Part shown: positions 55,364 through 63,850 of the stretch, one piece after another
Layout: every line of letters begins with the position of its first letter
How positions within the stretch are numbered: position 1 is the stretch's first letter
NCBI GenBank assembly: GCA_015486075.1
Contig: WFSG01000011.1
Coordinates: forward strand, 16,325-80,324
DNA length: 64,000 nt
Direction of reading: 5' to 3'
From: Deltaproteobacteria bacterium
Lineage (GTDB): Bacteria; Desulfobacterota; Desulfomonilia; UBA1062
The notes under the pieces: generated by a model
Told to the model about the DNA's origin: nothing
The model's input: the letters and a program-made list of their open reading frames with translations, nothing else
The model's database searches: none
Made by a program: the position numbers and the translations under genes

Positions 55364-56832
55364 CTGTTTCCCCCTTTGTCTGTGTGAAGGCTACTTGATT
55401 TTCCCTTAGAGTCCAGCTGGTAAAGCCCAGAACTTAGCTCGAGACCAGTACGGAGAGATGCAAGCTCTTGCCTTAGGGAAATTATATCTATGCGTTTTTC
55501 GGTCAGGTTGTTCCATGTGTTGTAGTAATTGAGTACATCTGCCTGGCCTTCTTCAACGGCAATACGGTATGTATCAACAAGCTGTTTTAACCTGTCCACT
55601 TCAAGATTCTTGGCTTGAATCTGCCTGCTTACCGAAGTGATTTTTGAGATTAACTTGGCAATGTCCGAGTGGGCTTCAAACACCCGGTTCAGGTATTCAT
55701 CGTATAGCTGCTGCCGGGTGGCCCGTTCCAAAGCGATTTGCCCCTGATTTCTGTCAAATACAGGGAGGTCAATGGAAACACTAAAGCCTGTTGTGTATAC
55801 ATTGCTGTTATCACGGGCATGATTCACTCCAATAGTAATACCAGGGAACTGTTTTAAGATGGCAACACGTAGCCTGGCCTCTTGGCTTTTATAACCTAGC
55901 CTGAGCGCTACGAGGTCAAGCCGTCTTTTTTCTAGCCCGGCAACGAGATCTTTGTACTCGTTGCGGGGGAATTTTAAGGGATGTGGCAGCCCAATAGCAC
56001 TTTGAATATTGATCTTGGTATCAGGTGAGACGCCGATAATCCTGTTTAGCTTTAGCCTCTGCTGCTGTAAGGATTGCTGAATCTTTATGACTCTACTGTG
56101 AGCCCGGGCATATGCGGTTTCTGTTGCTGCAAGCCCAAGCTTGGTCAAAAGGCCACTCCTGTAGGCGCCTTTGGTCATTTCGAGGTTTTTCTTCATGCGC
56201 AGTTCCATGGACTTACTCAATCTTAACTGTTCTTCTAGGCCGATAAGCTTATAGACAGCAAGTTTGGCAGCCTCTGCGATTTGCCACTCTTTCCATGCGA
56301 CATCTAGGTTAACGGATCTGGCATGGGCTTCTGCAGAATTAAGATTCGATCTGCGGAATATGAGAGATTCAACATTCCAATTTAGGCCAAGTCCAAAGGC
56401 ATTTGTCGTACCCTTGGTATCTCCGCCCGTGGGAAAATCAAGGTTGTATGAGACCTGTGGATTTGGCAGGATCCCGGCCTGGATAAGCTGTGCCATGGCG
56501 ATCCTTTTCCTATCCCGTATGGATCGTAATCCTGGATTTGTTATCACTGCCAAGACCGCTGCCTCATCGGGAGAGATCCCATCGTTGAGGTTCAAGTTAA
56601 GTGGTTTGAGTATTGGATGCCTGATCGACCTAGCCTTGATCTTGATCTTCTCCGTGCCTAGTATGCTCGGTCTGGCCCCCATGTTCCATATTGGCAACGG
56701 TTTGGGGTGATAGGTCGCACAAGAAGTAAGGGCCAGTCCCAGTACTAAGGAATAAAGGATAGCCTTGGCGCTAATTGCGATTTTTTCTGGTAGGCAATAT
56801 CCTCTAAGACATGAAAAGCCCTTGTTGATCAT
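55360..56832 (-). CDS. TolC-family outer-membrane lipoprotein
   Basis: The 490-residue outer-membrane efflux protein has a type II signal with lipobox LTSC (Cys38), then the two OEP repeats with long helices and beta segments (PNPQVSYNLDFPTGG and the later FSVSIDLPVFDRNQGQIALE). It forms the exit duct of the tripartite pump. It is first in the operon, 274 bases from the next gene, with a perfect dyad at 56899-56917 in that space. Confidence 0.93.
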   Translation of the reverse strand: MINKGFSCLRGYCLPEKIAISAKAILYSLVLGLALTSCATYHPKPLPIWNMGARPSILGTEKIKIKARSIRHPILKPLNLNLNDGISPDEAAVLAVITNPGLRSIRDRKRIAMAQLIQAGILPNPQVSYNLDFPTGGDTKGTTNAFGLGLNWNVESLIFRRSNLNSAEAHARSVNLDVAWKEWQIAEAAKLAVYKLIGLEEQLRLSKSMELRMKKNLEMTKGAYRSGLLTKLGLAATETAYARAHSRVIKIQQSLQQQRLKLNRIIGVSPDTKINIQSAIGLPHPLKFPRNEYKDLVAGLEKRRLDLVALRLGYKSQEARLRVAILKQFPGITIGVNHARDNSNVYTTGFSVSIDLPVFDRNQGQIALERATRQQLYDEYLNRVFEAHSDIAKLISKITSVSRQIQAKNLEVDRLKQLVDTYRIAVEEGQADVLNYYNTWNNLTEKRIDIISLRQELASLRTGLELSSGLYQLDSKGKSSSLHTDKGGNR

Positions 56833-56898
56833 ATATATCCTCTCAAACTAATTTGTACCTTCCAAAGGATCTTAAAATGTAGAGGTCTATTAACAGTC

Positions 56899-56917
56899 TA
56901 AGCTAACGGTTAGCTTA
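56899..56917. promoter_or_regulatory. Perfect 9-bp dyad upstream of the efflux operon, possible operator
   Basis: TAAGCTAAC-G-GTTAGCTTA is a perfect inverted repeat with one central base, 67 bases before the TolC start. It is too AT-rich and short-looped for a terminator and lies where an operator should. The nearby CusRS-like system is a candidate regulator, but the site does not look like the known E. coli CusR box. Confidence 0.5.
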
Positions 56918-57010
56918 TTAGGGGATTATTTTATGGTAATCTTTACAACTTGCTATGAGACCTAGGATGGACGATATTCGATAGCTGAATATCAGGGGTT
57001 ACAGAAAAAA

Positions 57011-57106
57011 AGTATAGTATATAAGGTGCAAGGCATAATAAAAGACAGATTTTTAAATGGATAATGAACATAAGACAATGAGTACCAAGTATAGACTATA
57101 ATATCT
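57011..57106. repeat. Degenerate AAGG-type repeat remnant
   Basis: The gap 56833-57106 includes AGTATATAAGGTGCAAGGC (about 57017-57035) and CAGCTGTCAGCG near the stop of the next gene. It appears to be a decayed copy of the composite repeats found elsewhere. No gene was seen. Confidence 0.45.
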
Positions 57107-58465
57107 TCAGCTGTCAGCGATTTGCTCAGAAATAAGGCGTGGAGCGCGATGCAAAGGGCTGAACGAACCTTTTATAACCAGTAATGCAAACGTTAATAAA
57201 GATACTACAGCAAGTAAAAGACAACCCTTCAACATTAAAGAATCTAGGATAAACGTCCATGTAAATGTCCCGATAGCTCCTATTATAGCTGCCAAGGTTG
57301 CAAGTCCTGTTATAAACCTTCTTTGCCTTCTAGTGTTTAGCAATCCTATATTAAGCAGTATGGTGAGCAATACCGGGATAACCATAAAGCCAAAAAGCAA
57401 ATGTGCCCGAATGTAAGCCATGTCATTCATGACACCGAGTGCGTTTCCTTCTCCATGACCGAAATATTGTTCGTGAAACTCGATGTACAGGCCAAGAGTA
57501 ACAACTGCAATCATATAGGACAATAGAGGAATTATTATGCTTCCTCTGGCAGACTGAGGGTAATTTTCTAAGGCAAGATTTCTTTTGCCCTTTATCAGAA
57601 GGGTAGGTATCAATAATAACATACCCAATCCCAGGATAACTAAGATCAGATCATCAAGGGGCAAGCCATTGGGTCCGCTTGAGAACAAATCGGGGGGGTT
57701 CCATCCGAACCATGCACTGTATTGGTATAGTATAACCTGCACAATAGTTGTTGCAATTACAATAGATAGTCCGGCTTTTTCTGTAAGGCTTACGATGCCC
57801 GGTCTGGCGGAAGATCTTGGTATAAGCGGAAGCGTAAGGCTAACTGCAATGAAGGCAGCCACGCTTTGATGGCTATGAGAACCTATATATCCACCAATGA
57901 CAGCTTCTGGTTTCTGTCCCAGAAGTGCTACGTGCTTTGCGAATAATGGAATCTTGCCTCCAAGATCTCTTGCTGCCCCTGCTAGATGGCCAAGTGGCGT
58001 GGCCAATGATAGCCCCGCAAGCCCGATTGAAGCGCTCCACCATGCGCTTGTATTGATACCCTCTTGAGGATTTTTGAAATGGTACCAGATTGATTCGGTG
58101 ATAATTACTAATGCCGTAATCTCGGCAAGAACCATGCCAGTAACTTGGATGCCTGTTCCAAGAGAAAAGCCCTTGTCGCGGATCAATACCGATCCAATGC
58201 CTACTAGGACGCTGGCAGAAATCGCCCCAGGTCCTAACGTTCTCCTTATAAAATCCGGATGTACAATATGCCTAGAATAAACAAATAGCAGAGTCATCCA
58301 CGCCGGGATTAGTATTCCATGGTATGCCATTGCTGTGCGAAATCTAAAGTCGCCCAAATGAAACCAGCTAACACCAGTCAATGCATACAAAACAAACATG
58401 GTACCGGACCACGCAGACAAGGTTGCAATGCTCATACTTGTTGCTCTATCTTGATCCTTCAGCAT
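57107..58465 (-). CDS. 12-TM integral membrane protein with heme-copper-oxidase-like layout
   Basis: The 452-residue protein has twelve hydrophobic segments. Histidines fall at His49 (TM2, AYHG), His160, His197 and His199 (start of TM6, GSHSHQSVAAF), and His355 (TM10, IRAHLLFGF). Heme-copper oxidase subunit I also has 12 TMs with ligand histidines in TM2, TM6, TM7 and TM10; here the TM7 His-His pair is missing and TM10 has one. It may be a degenerate relative or just a coincidence. No partner cytochrome is nearby. GGAGG lies before the ATG. Family assignment is uncertain. Confidence 0.8.
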   Translation of the reverse strand: MLKDQDRATSMSIATLSAWSGTMFVLYALTGVSWFHLGDFRFRTAMAYHGILIPAWMTLLFVYSRHIVHPDFIRRTLGPGAISASVLVGIGSVLIRDKGFSLGTGIQVTGMVLAEITALVIITESIWYHFKNPQEGINTSAWWSASIGLAGLSLATPLGHLAGAARDLGGKIPLFAKHVALLGQKPEAVIGGYIGSHSHQSVAAFIAVSLTLPLIPRSSARPGIVSLTEKAGLSIVIATTIVQVILYQYSAWFGWNPPDLFSSGPNGLPLDDLILVILGLGMLLLIPTLLIKGKRNLALENYPQSARGSIIIPLLSYMIAVVTLGLYIEFHEQYFGHGEGNALGVMNDMAYIRAHLLFGFMVIPVLLTILLNIGLLNTRRQRRFITGLATLAAIIGAIGTFTWTFILDSLMLKGCLLLAVVSLLTFALLVIKGSFSPLHRAPRLISEQIADS

Positions 58466-58868
58466 ATGATGACCTCCTTCCTCTATTTTATATCATCATT
58501 TTTGTTGCATCACTTGCCACTATGAACTCTCAAGTCCTAATAGTGTGCTATCTTGAGGCTTGTCGTCCTCGAGCAATCCCTATAACTAAAGTAGATATTG
58601 ACCAGGCAATGTTTAAAAACCATTACCAGAGGGTCTAACAAAATTCCAGGTCCTGTTTGTCGTGTAATCCATACGTTTCTGCGACCAATGTTGTATTCTA
58701 TTATCTTAATGAATGTACCATGTTAGGATATTCTAGTTGGAAGATTAGTGAGATTCGGATGTAGAATAGGCTGGATAAATGACTCGAGGCTTATCTTAAT
58801 ATTATTTTTTGGTAATTCAAGCCTGCAGATTATAGATAGCTTTCGGATCTCATTTAAGAAATATTATT
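58466..58868. other. 403-base intergenic region without a recognisable gene
   Basis: No open frame or RNA gene could be supported here. It contains an inverted repeat CTCAAG/CTTGAG around 58529-58558, otherwise AT-rich sequence. It is upstream of the 12-TM gene (minus) and downstream of GT39 D (minus), so the promoter of the former should lie in it, but no clear hexamer pair was found. Confidence 0.5.
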
Positions 58869-60626
58869 TTACCTTTGGGGAGGAATATGTCTTGGAGTAT
58901 TGGTATTGATGATATTACAATAGACAACAGCCCCACCATAGCATTTCCATGGGTAGAATCTGGGAGCACATGCCTCTTTCTTAAAATCTTGCTGTTCATT
59001 GGTCCTCATTATTGCATAACAAGGTATCTTCAGGCTGATGGTACAGAATTCTTTATGCGTGACAAAGACTTTGTGCCTTCTCCCTGAAAGTTTCTGTGCG
59101 TAGGCCAGGTCTGAACTATGACTATCAACGATGCACAAAGGTTTTCTTGCGTAGAATACTGTTGAAGAGAGTTTCTCAAAGTCATGGTATAGATAGATAT
59201 GGGCACCTTTATTCTGTGCCAGTATGGCTTTTACCAGGTTTTTCTCTGAGAAATTGTCCTCTCTGTTATGGGCAACATCCAGGGCAATGCAAAGAAATAT
59301 GAGTGAGAATGCTGTGAAAGCAAGACAGGATGCACCAAGAGGCCATCTCCTGCGTGATACCCAGCACAGGATTATCCCGCCTATACAGGATATTCCTAAT
59401 GTATAGAGCATGGCTGGTGTAATAGCCTGGGTATAGACCCATAATCTGGGGATTTGCCGGGAAGATGCAACCCATGCAAAGATCATTGACAAGCCCAAGC
59501 CTGCTGTCACAAGGAACGGGAATAATATCTTGCGGAGATCAAGGTGATAGTCCTTAAGCTTCAAGGCCATTAGTATAATAAGCGGGGGTGTGCCTGTTAT
59601 CATATAGTAATTGGCCTTGGCACGGGAGATGGTGAAAAATGCCAGGAATGTGAGAAACCATGTCCACAAGAAAACTTGGAGGGTTCTTTTACCTGGTCTC
59701 TGAAGGTATCCAGTGACATATGATCTTGATGATCTTAGCAGTAGGACGGGTAGCATAAAACACCATGGAAAGAGAAAGGCAAAGACGCGTATCAGGTAGT
59801 AATAAAAAGGGCCGGAGTAATAGTCGTGAGGCTCACGTAGACCGAGAAAACGCAGTAAGTCTTCATTAATGAAGTAGAACCACAGGAAATGCTTAGCACG
59901 AACTGCCATGATTACGTGCCAGGGCACAGTAATGGTAAGAAAGATGGTGATTTCGAGTGGACTTAGTAAATCAGTAAGGTCCTTTAATGTTTTACCTACA
60001 CCTTGGGCAAATGATAAAGAACGATGTTGGTTTTTAATGAACGTGAAGACTATAATAACCATAATAGTCAGTACAAGGGCAACCATCCCCTTTGTTAAGA
60101 TAGCTAAGGCCAGAGCAATGTAAGCGGTACTCAGGTAGATGCGCGTCCTTTTAACCACCCACATGTAGTAACTCGTTAACGTGAGGGTGAGTAGACACGT
60201 GAGTAACATGTCAAACATCACTGTCCTTGACAGTACAATTACACCAAGGCTTGTTGACCATATTAACCCTGCAATAATACTTGATGTCTCCCTTCCTAAG
60301 CGCCACAAGAACCATGTTAAGATGAAAAAGGTTAAGAAACCGGAGGTTGCGGGGATAAACCGCGCAGCAGATTCATTAACACCAAAAAGGTGATAGCTAA
60401 AAGCAATCAGCCAGTAAAGAAGTGGGGGTTTTTCTATGTAAGGTACACCGTTTAAGTGTGGAAGAATAAAGTCTCCAGAGATGAGCATTTCTCGGGGGAT
60501 CTCGGCATAAAGGCCCTCATTGTCGTTTAGTAGACCATAAGAGCCTAGATTGAAATAAAAGGAAGTAAAGGCCACACATATCATAAAGAGAATCATGAGG
60601 TAAAGAGAAAATCTCTTACTTACCAT
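58869..60626 (-). CDS. GT39 family (ArnT-like) glycosyltransferase D
   Basis: The 585-residue protein has the GT39 pattern NDNEGLYAEIPREMLISGD and HLNGVPYIEKPPLLYWLIAF at the start, a group of about 12 TM segments and a C-terminal soluble part (about 460-585). It is closer in its N-terminal motif to classical ArnT/PMT relatives (DNEGLYA) than GT39 C. It stands apart from the other three transferases, with gaps of about 360 and 400 bases on its sides. Substrate unknown. Confidence 0.9.
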   Translation of the reverse strand: MVSKRFSLYLMILFMICVAFTSFYFNLGSYGLLNDNEGLYAEIPREMLISGDFILPHLNGVPYIEKPPLLYWLIAFSYHLFGVNESAARFIPATSGFLTFFILTWFLWRLGRETSSIIAGLIWSTSLGVIVLSRTVMFDMLLTCLLTLTLTSYYMWVVKRTRIYLSTAYIALALAILTKGMVALVLTIMVIIVFTFIKNQHRSLSFAQGVGKTLKDLTDLLSPLEITIFLTITVPWHVIMAVRAKHFLWFYFINEDLLRFLGLREPHDYYSGPFYYYLIRVFAFLFPWCFMLPVLLLRSSRSYVTGYLQRPGKRTLQVFLWTWFLTFLAFFTISRAKANYYMITGTPPLIILMALKLKDYHLDLRKILFPFLVTAGLGLSMIFAWVASSRQIPRLWVYTQAITPAMLYTLGISCIGGIILCWVSRRRWPLGASCLAFTAFSLIFLCIALDVAHNREDNFSEKNLVKAILAQNKGAHIYLYHDFEKLSSTVFYARKPLCIVDSHSSDLAYAQKLSGRRHKVFVTHKEFCTISLKIPCYAIMRTNEQQDFKKEACAPRFYPWKCYGGAVVYCNIINTNTPRHIPPQR

Positions 60627-60814
60627 AGTCTTAAACCTATTTTATGTGTTTAGCTAGACCGGTAACGATAATCAAAATCAACCTAACTCAGCTGATCCAT
60701 GCATGGTATTCCATTGTTGATCTAGCTTAAAATACACATTGTTTCTGACTCGAACATGATCAGATAATTGTTATTTGGTAATATAGTCACGTATACTTTA
60801 CTTAATAGTAATAG

Positions 60815-60942
60815 AAAGGTATAACTTGTAAGGCGTAGGATTCAAGGTAAAAGAAAGGCCTAAGGCACAAGCCAGAACATGGGGCTAGTGGCTGATGGCT
60901 AGCAGCTGATAGCTCTGTAGCCTGATGCCTTTTGCCTTAAAG
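60815..60942. repeat. Composite heptamer repeat with an AGCTGAT-type array
   Basis: The gap 60627-60987 holds this repeat and the CusR-like promoter; the 60627-60814 part shows no gene. AAGG-type units (60815-60870) are followed by five heptamers in register at 60883-60917: GGCTAGT, GGCTGAT, GGCTAGC, AGCTGAT, AGCTCTG. Then a CCTT-type arm follows (GCCTGATGCCTTTTGCCTTA). Confidence 0.75.
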
Positions 60943-60952
60943 ATCTATATGA

Positions 60953-60958
60953 TATAAT
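60953..60958 (+). promoter_or_regulatory. -10 box of the CusRS-like operon
   Basis: A perfect TATAAT lies 30 bases before the response-regulator start. The best -35 candidates (TTGCCT at 15-base spacing or TTTTGC at 17) fall inside the end of the adjacent heptamer repeat, so the repeat may supply the -35 element. Confidence 0.5.
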
Positions 60959-60987
60959 AGTCAAAGGAATGTAAGGGAGGGCAAGAG

Positions 60988-61662
60988 ATGAGGGTTCTCT
61001 TAGTGGAAGATGATAAAAGGACAGCAGGTTTTATTGCAAGGGGCCTTAGGGAGGAGGGCTTTGCGGTTGATCACGTAATTGACGGCGAGGATGGACTCCA
61101 CAGGGCCTTGAGCGAGCCCTACGATGCTGCTATCCTTGATATAATGCTACCCGGGATTGACGGTCTTACACTGATAGATGAGATCAGGAAAAAGAAAATC
61201 TTAATCCCAATCCTAGTACTCAGCGCAAAGGACTCGGTAGACGATCGCATAAAGGGCTTGCAAAAAGGGGGGGATGACTATATGGTCAAACCCTTTGCTT
61301 TTTCAGAACTCGTGGCGCGCCTTCATGCGCTTATCAGAAGGGCAAACAGTGTACCAGAACCAACGAGTTTAAGGGTAGGGGACCTCTACTTGGATCTCGT
61401 AAGGCGGAAGGTGTTCCGAGCATCGAGGAAGATTGAACTACAGCCCAAGGAATACACCCTGCTAGAATATCTCATGCGTAACACGGGCAGGGTTGTATCC
61501 AAGACAATGATTATGGAACATGTGTGGGATTACAACTTTGACCCCCAGACCAACGTGGTAGAGGCAAGGATATGCAAGCTGAGGGAAAAGATAGATCGCC
61601 AGTCTGAGAAGAAATTGATACATACCATACGTGGGGTGGGCTACGTACTTGAAGAAAGGTAA
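60988..61662 (+). CDS. OmpR/CusR-like response regulator
   Basis: The 224-residue regulator has a receiver (E7/D8/D9 and phospho-site Asp51 in AAILDIMLP, Lys at VKPF) and an OmpR-type winged helix (about 128-222, with QPKEYTLLEYLMRN and TNVVEARICKLREKID). It is most like the CusR/CopR group that controls metal or envelope efflux genes. GGGAGGGCAAGAG precedes the ATG. The kinase starts inside its last codons. The tripartite efflux operon 4-9 kb away is a plausible target, by proximity only. Confidence 0.93.
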   Translation: MRVLLVEDDKRTAGFIARGLREEGFAVDHVIDGEDGLHRALSEPYDAAILDIMLPGIDGLTLIDEIRKKKILIPILVLSAKDSVDDRIKGLQKGGDDYMVKPFAFSELVARLHALIRRANSVPEPTSLRVGDLYLDLVRRKVFRASRKIELQPKEYTLLEYLMRNTGRVVSKTMIMEHVWDYNFDPQTNVVEARICKLREKIDRQSEKKLIHTIRGVGYVLEER

Positions 61663-63043
61663 AAGTGTATTTTATACCCTGGCCTTCAGGCTCACAATGC
61701 TATACGCCATCTTGTTTGCTGTCTTGTCCTTTGTTGTGTTTAGCGTCGTGTACATAACGCTTGCATCTGACTTAAGACTTCGCATGGATGTAAGCCTTAC
61801 AGACGAGATAAAGGAATTCGAGGCACTCTATAAAACCAAGGGCGTAGCTGGTCTCAAGGACGAGTTCAGGAGGGAGGCAAAATCACAAGGTGTAAACAGG
61901 GTGTTTTTCAGACTCTTATCGCCTAGACTAGGTGTCATTGCCTCATCGGACACAAGATCATGGGGAAAGACCGGACTAAGACAATCCATACTTGGAAGCC
62001 TTAAGGATAACAACGAGCTCTTTATGACCATACCGCATGAGAATCATCATTACAAAGTACGTATTGTCTGTAAGAGAACCCATGACAACAACATACTCCA
62101 GATAGGTCATACCCTAAGAGACAACGTCGAAATCATGGAGAGCTACCGCGAGATCTTCGGCACAGCCATGTTAACAACCCTGATATTCTCCATACTTATT
62201 GGCTGGTTTGTTGCGAGGCATGGGATGAAAGGAGTGGAACGGGTCAGGGAGACTGCTTTACGTATAGGCCGGGGAAATCTTGATTACAGGGTACCACTCG
62301 GTGGAGAGGGAACTGAGATTAACAACCTTGCATCAGCCTTTAACAACATGCTGGAAAGGATACAGACGCTTATAAAAGAAATGAGGGAGGTCACAGACAA
62401 TATAGCCCATGACCTTAGGAGTCCAGTCACCAGGATAAGAGGAATGGCAGAGACAACCTTGCTTGCATCCCAGGATATCAACGAATTCAGGGAGATGGCC
62501 AGCATAGTGGTGGAGGAAAGTGACCGTCTTGTGTCAATGATTAATACAATTCTGGAGATATCAAAAGCAAACTCCGGCCTTAATGATTCTCCAAAAGAAA
62601 GGGCAGACATAAAAAAAGTAGTGGAAGATGCATATGAGCTGTTTCTTGCCCTTGCCGAGGATAAAGGTATTGGTATAAAATTGCAACTTCCAGAGGACTC
62701 CCTGTATGTACTATGCAACGTATCGGACATACAGAGAGTAGTGGCAAACCTCATGGACAATGCCATCAAATTTACCCCTGAAGGAGGCCAGGTCTCTATA
62801 TCTGTGGGTACGGACAGTGATAATGCTGTAATAAGGATCACTGATTCAGGGATCGGTATCCCTAAAGAAGATCTACCCCATATATTTGAGCGTTTCTACC
62901 GTGGAGAAAAAAGTCGTACCACGCCTGGTACCGGCCTCGGGCTAAGTCTTGCCAAGGCTATAATCAATGCATACAAAGGCGAGATAACCGTTGAGAGCAC
63001 ACCTGGCAAGGGTAGTACCTTTACAGTCCTCATACCGATATGA
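61649..63043 (+). CDS. CusS-like membrane sensor histidine kinase
   Basis: The 464-residue kinase has TM1 (about 13-38), a periplasmic loop (about 39-168, without an obvious metal motif apart from histidines such as ENHHYK), TM2 (about 170-188), HAMP (about 190-240), HisKA with His254 in NIAHDLRSPVTR, and HATPase with GTGLGLSLAKAI. It is the heavy-metal-sensor-kinase type. The start is uncertain: TTG 61649 gives a normal basic N-terminus and overlaps the regulator by 14 bases; a GTG at 61631 is also in frame. Confidence 0.92.
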   Translation: MKKGKSVFYTLAFRLTMLYAILFAVLSFVVFSVVYITLASDLRLRMDVSLTDEIKEFEALYKTKGVAGLKDEFRREAKSQGVNRVFFRLLSPRLGVIASSDTRSWGKTGLRQSILGSLKDNNELFMTIPHENHHYKVRIVCKRTHDNNILQIGHTLRDNVEIMESYREIFGTAMLTTLIFSILIGWFVARHGMKGVERVRETALRIGRGNLDYRVPLGGEGTEINNLASAFNNMLERIQTLIKEMREVTDNIAHDLRSPVTRIRGMAETTLLASQDINEFREMASIVVEESDRLVSMINTILEISKANSGLNDSPKERADIKKVVEDAYELFLALAEDKGIGIKLQLPEDSLYVLCNVSDIQRVVANLMDNAIKFTPEGGQVSISVGTDSDNAVIRITDSGIGIPKEDLPHIFERFYRGEKSRTTPGTGLGLSLAKAIINAYKGEITVESTPGKGSTFTVLIPI

Positions 63044-63046
63044 TGA

Positions 63047-63300
63047 TTAACCATCAGCTTTTACCTGGCGCCTTGTGCCCTACGCCTTATGCCTTGAGCC
63101 ATCATACCTACCTGTTTTTACTTTGTGCCTTTGTCCCTTTCTTTTACCCGGCACCTGGCACCCGATACCCGGCACCTGTATCTTTTACCTGTATCTTTCT
63201 TTTACCTTAAACCCTATACCTTAAACCCTATACCTTATACTTTTTTTTGCTTTACCTGAACCTTGCTCTTTAAGCTGGTCACTGATACCTAAAACTGAGA
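63047..63300. repeat. Longest degenerate heptamer repeat in the window
   Basis: The 337-base gap 63044-63380 is almost entirely repeat plus the tRNA promoter. CCTT-type units fill it, with five heptamers in perfect register at 63205-63239: CCTTAAA, CCCTATA, CCTTAAA, CCCTATA, CCTTATA. An earlier stretch (about 63160-63180) has GGCACCT, GGCACCC, GATACCC, GGCACCT in register. No gene was seen. Confidence 0.75.
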
Positions 63301-63314
63301 GCTTATATTACTGC

Positions 63315-63330
63315 TTGACTTTTATATAAT
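63315..63330 (+). promoter_or_regulatory. Promoter region of the tRNA-tuf operon
   Basis: TATAAT (63325-63330) is a perfect -10, 51 bases before the first tRNA. TTGACT (63315-63320) adjoins it but is too close to be its -35; it may instead pair with TAGAGA at 17-base spacing (63338-63343). Either way a strong promoter is expected here. Confidence 0.45.
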
Positions 63331-63380
63331 CATTGGATAGAGACACTTTTGCGCAGAAGCTACCGGTGTATGCGAAGAGG

Positions 63381-63456
63381 GCTGGCGTAGCTCAACTGGT
63401 AGAGCAGCTGATTTGTAATCAGCAGGTTGCGGGTTCGAGTCCCATCGCCAGCTCCA
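63381..63456 (+). tRNA. tRNA-Thr (anticodon TGT)
   Basis: A 76-base cloverleaf has acceptor GCTGGCG/CGCCAGC, anticodon loop with TGT at the centre of CTGATTTGTAATCAG, a TTCGAGTCC T-loop region and an encoded CCA end. It is the first of four tRNAs before tuf. Confidence 0.97.
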
Positions 63457-63467
63457 GCGTATGCTAA

Positions 63468-63555
<88 letters not shown>

Positions 63556-63617
63556 TTTAAGAGGAAGGGTTTGCAGGAGACGTAAGTCACATGGACTGCG
63601 CTCTTCTCTTTGGAGAT

Positions 63618-63694
63618 GCGGGAATAGCTCAGTTGGCTAGAGCGTCAGCCTTCCAAGCTGAGGGTCGCGGGTTCAAGTCCCGTTTCCCGCTCCA
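63618..63694 (+). tRNA. tRNA-Gly (anticodon TCC)
   Basis: A 77-base cloverleaf has acceptor GCGGGAA/TTCCCGC, anticodon TCC in TCAGCCTTCCAAGCTGA, GTTCAAGTCC in the T arm and encoded CCA. Confidence 0.97.
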
Positions 63695-63715
63695 GTACCC
63701 TCCTCTTGGTTTTAT

Positions 63716-63792
63716 GCCCACGTAGCTCAGTAGGTAGAGCACTTCCTTGGTAAGGAAGAGGTTCACCGGTTCGATCCCGGTCGTGGGCTCCA
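63716..63792 (+). tRNA. tRNA-Thr (anticodon GGT)
   Basis: A 77-base cloverleaf has acceptor GCCCACG/CGTGGGC, anticodon GGT in CTTCCTTGGTAAGGAAG, GTTCGATCCC in the T arm and encoded CCA. It is 58 bases before tuf, so the four tRNAs and tuf form the classic thrU-tyrU-glyT-thrT-tufB arrangement. Confidence 0.97.
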
Positions 63793-63850
63793 TATAAGTA
63801 AGTTTTAGTATTAGGGGTAGAGAAAAACATAGGAGACAAAGGGGGTATGT

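Noticed and set aside
63047..63300. Possible CRISPR array
   Set aside because: The repeat unit is only 7 bases, has no unique spacers and there are no cas genes.
63315..63330. TTGACT and TATAAT read as one promoter pair
   Set aside because: They are only four bases apart; they cannot serve as -35 and -10 of the same start.
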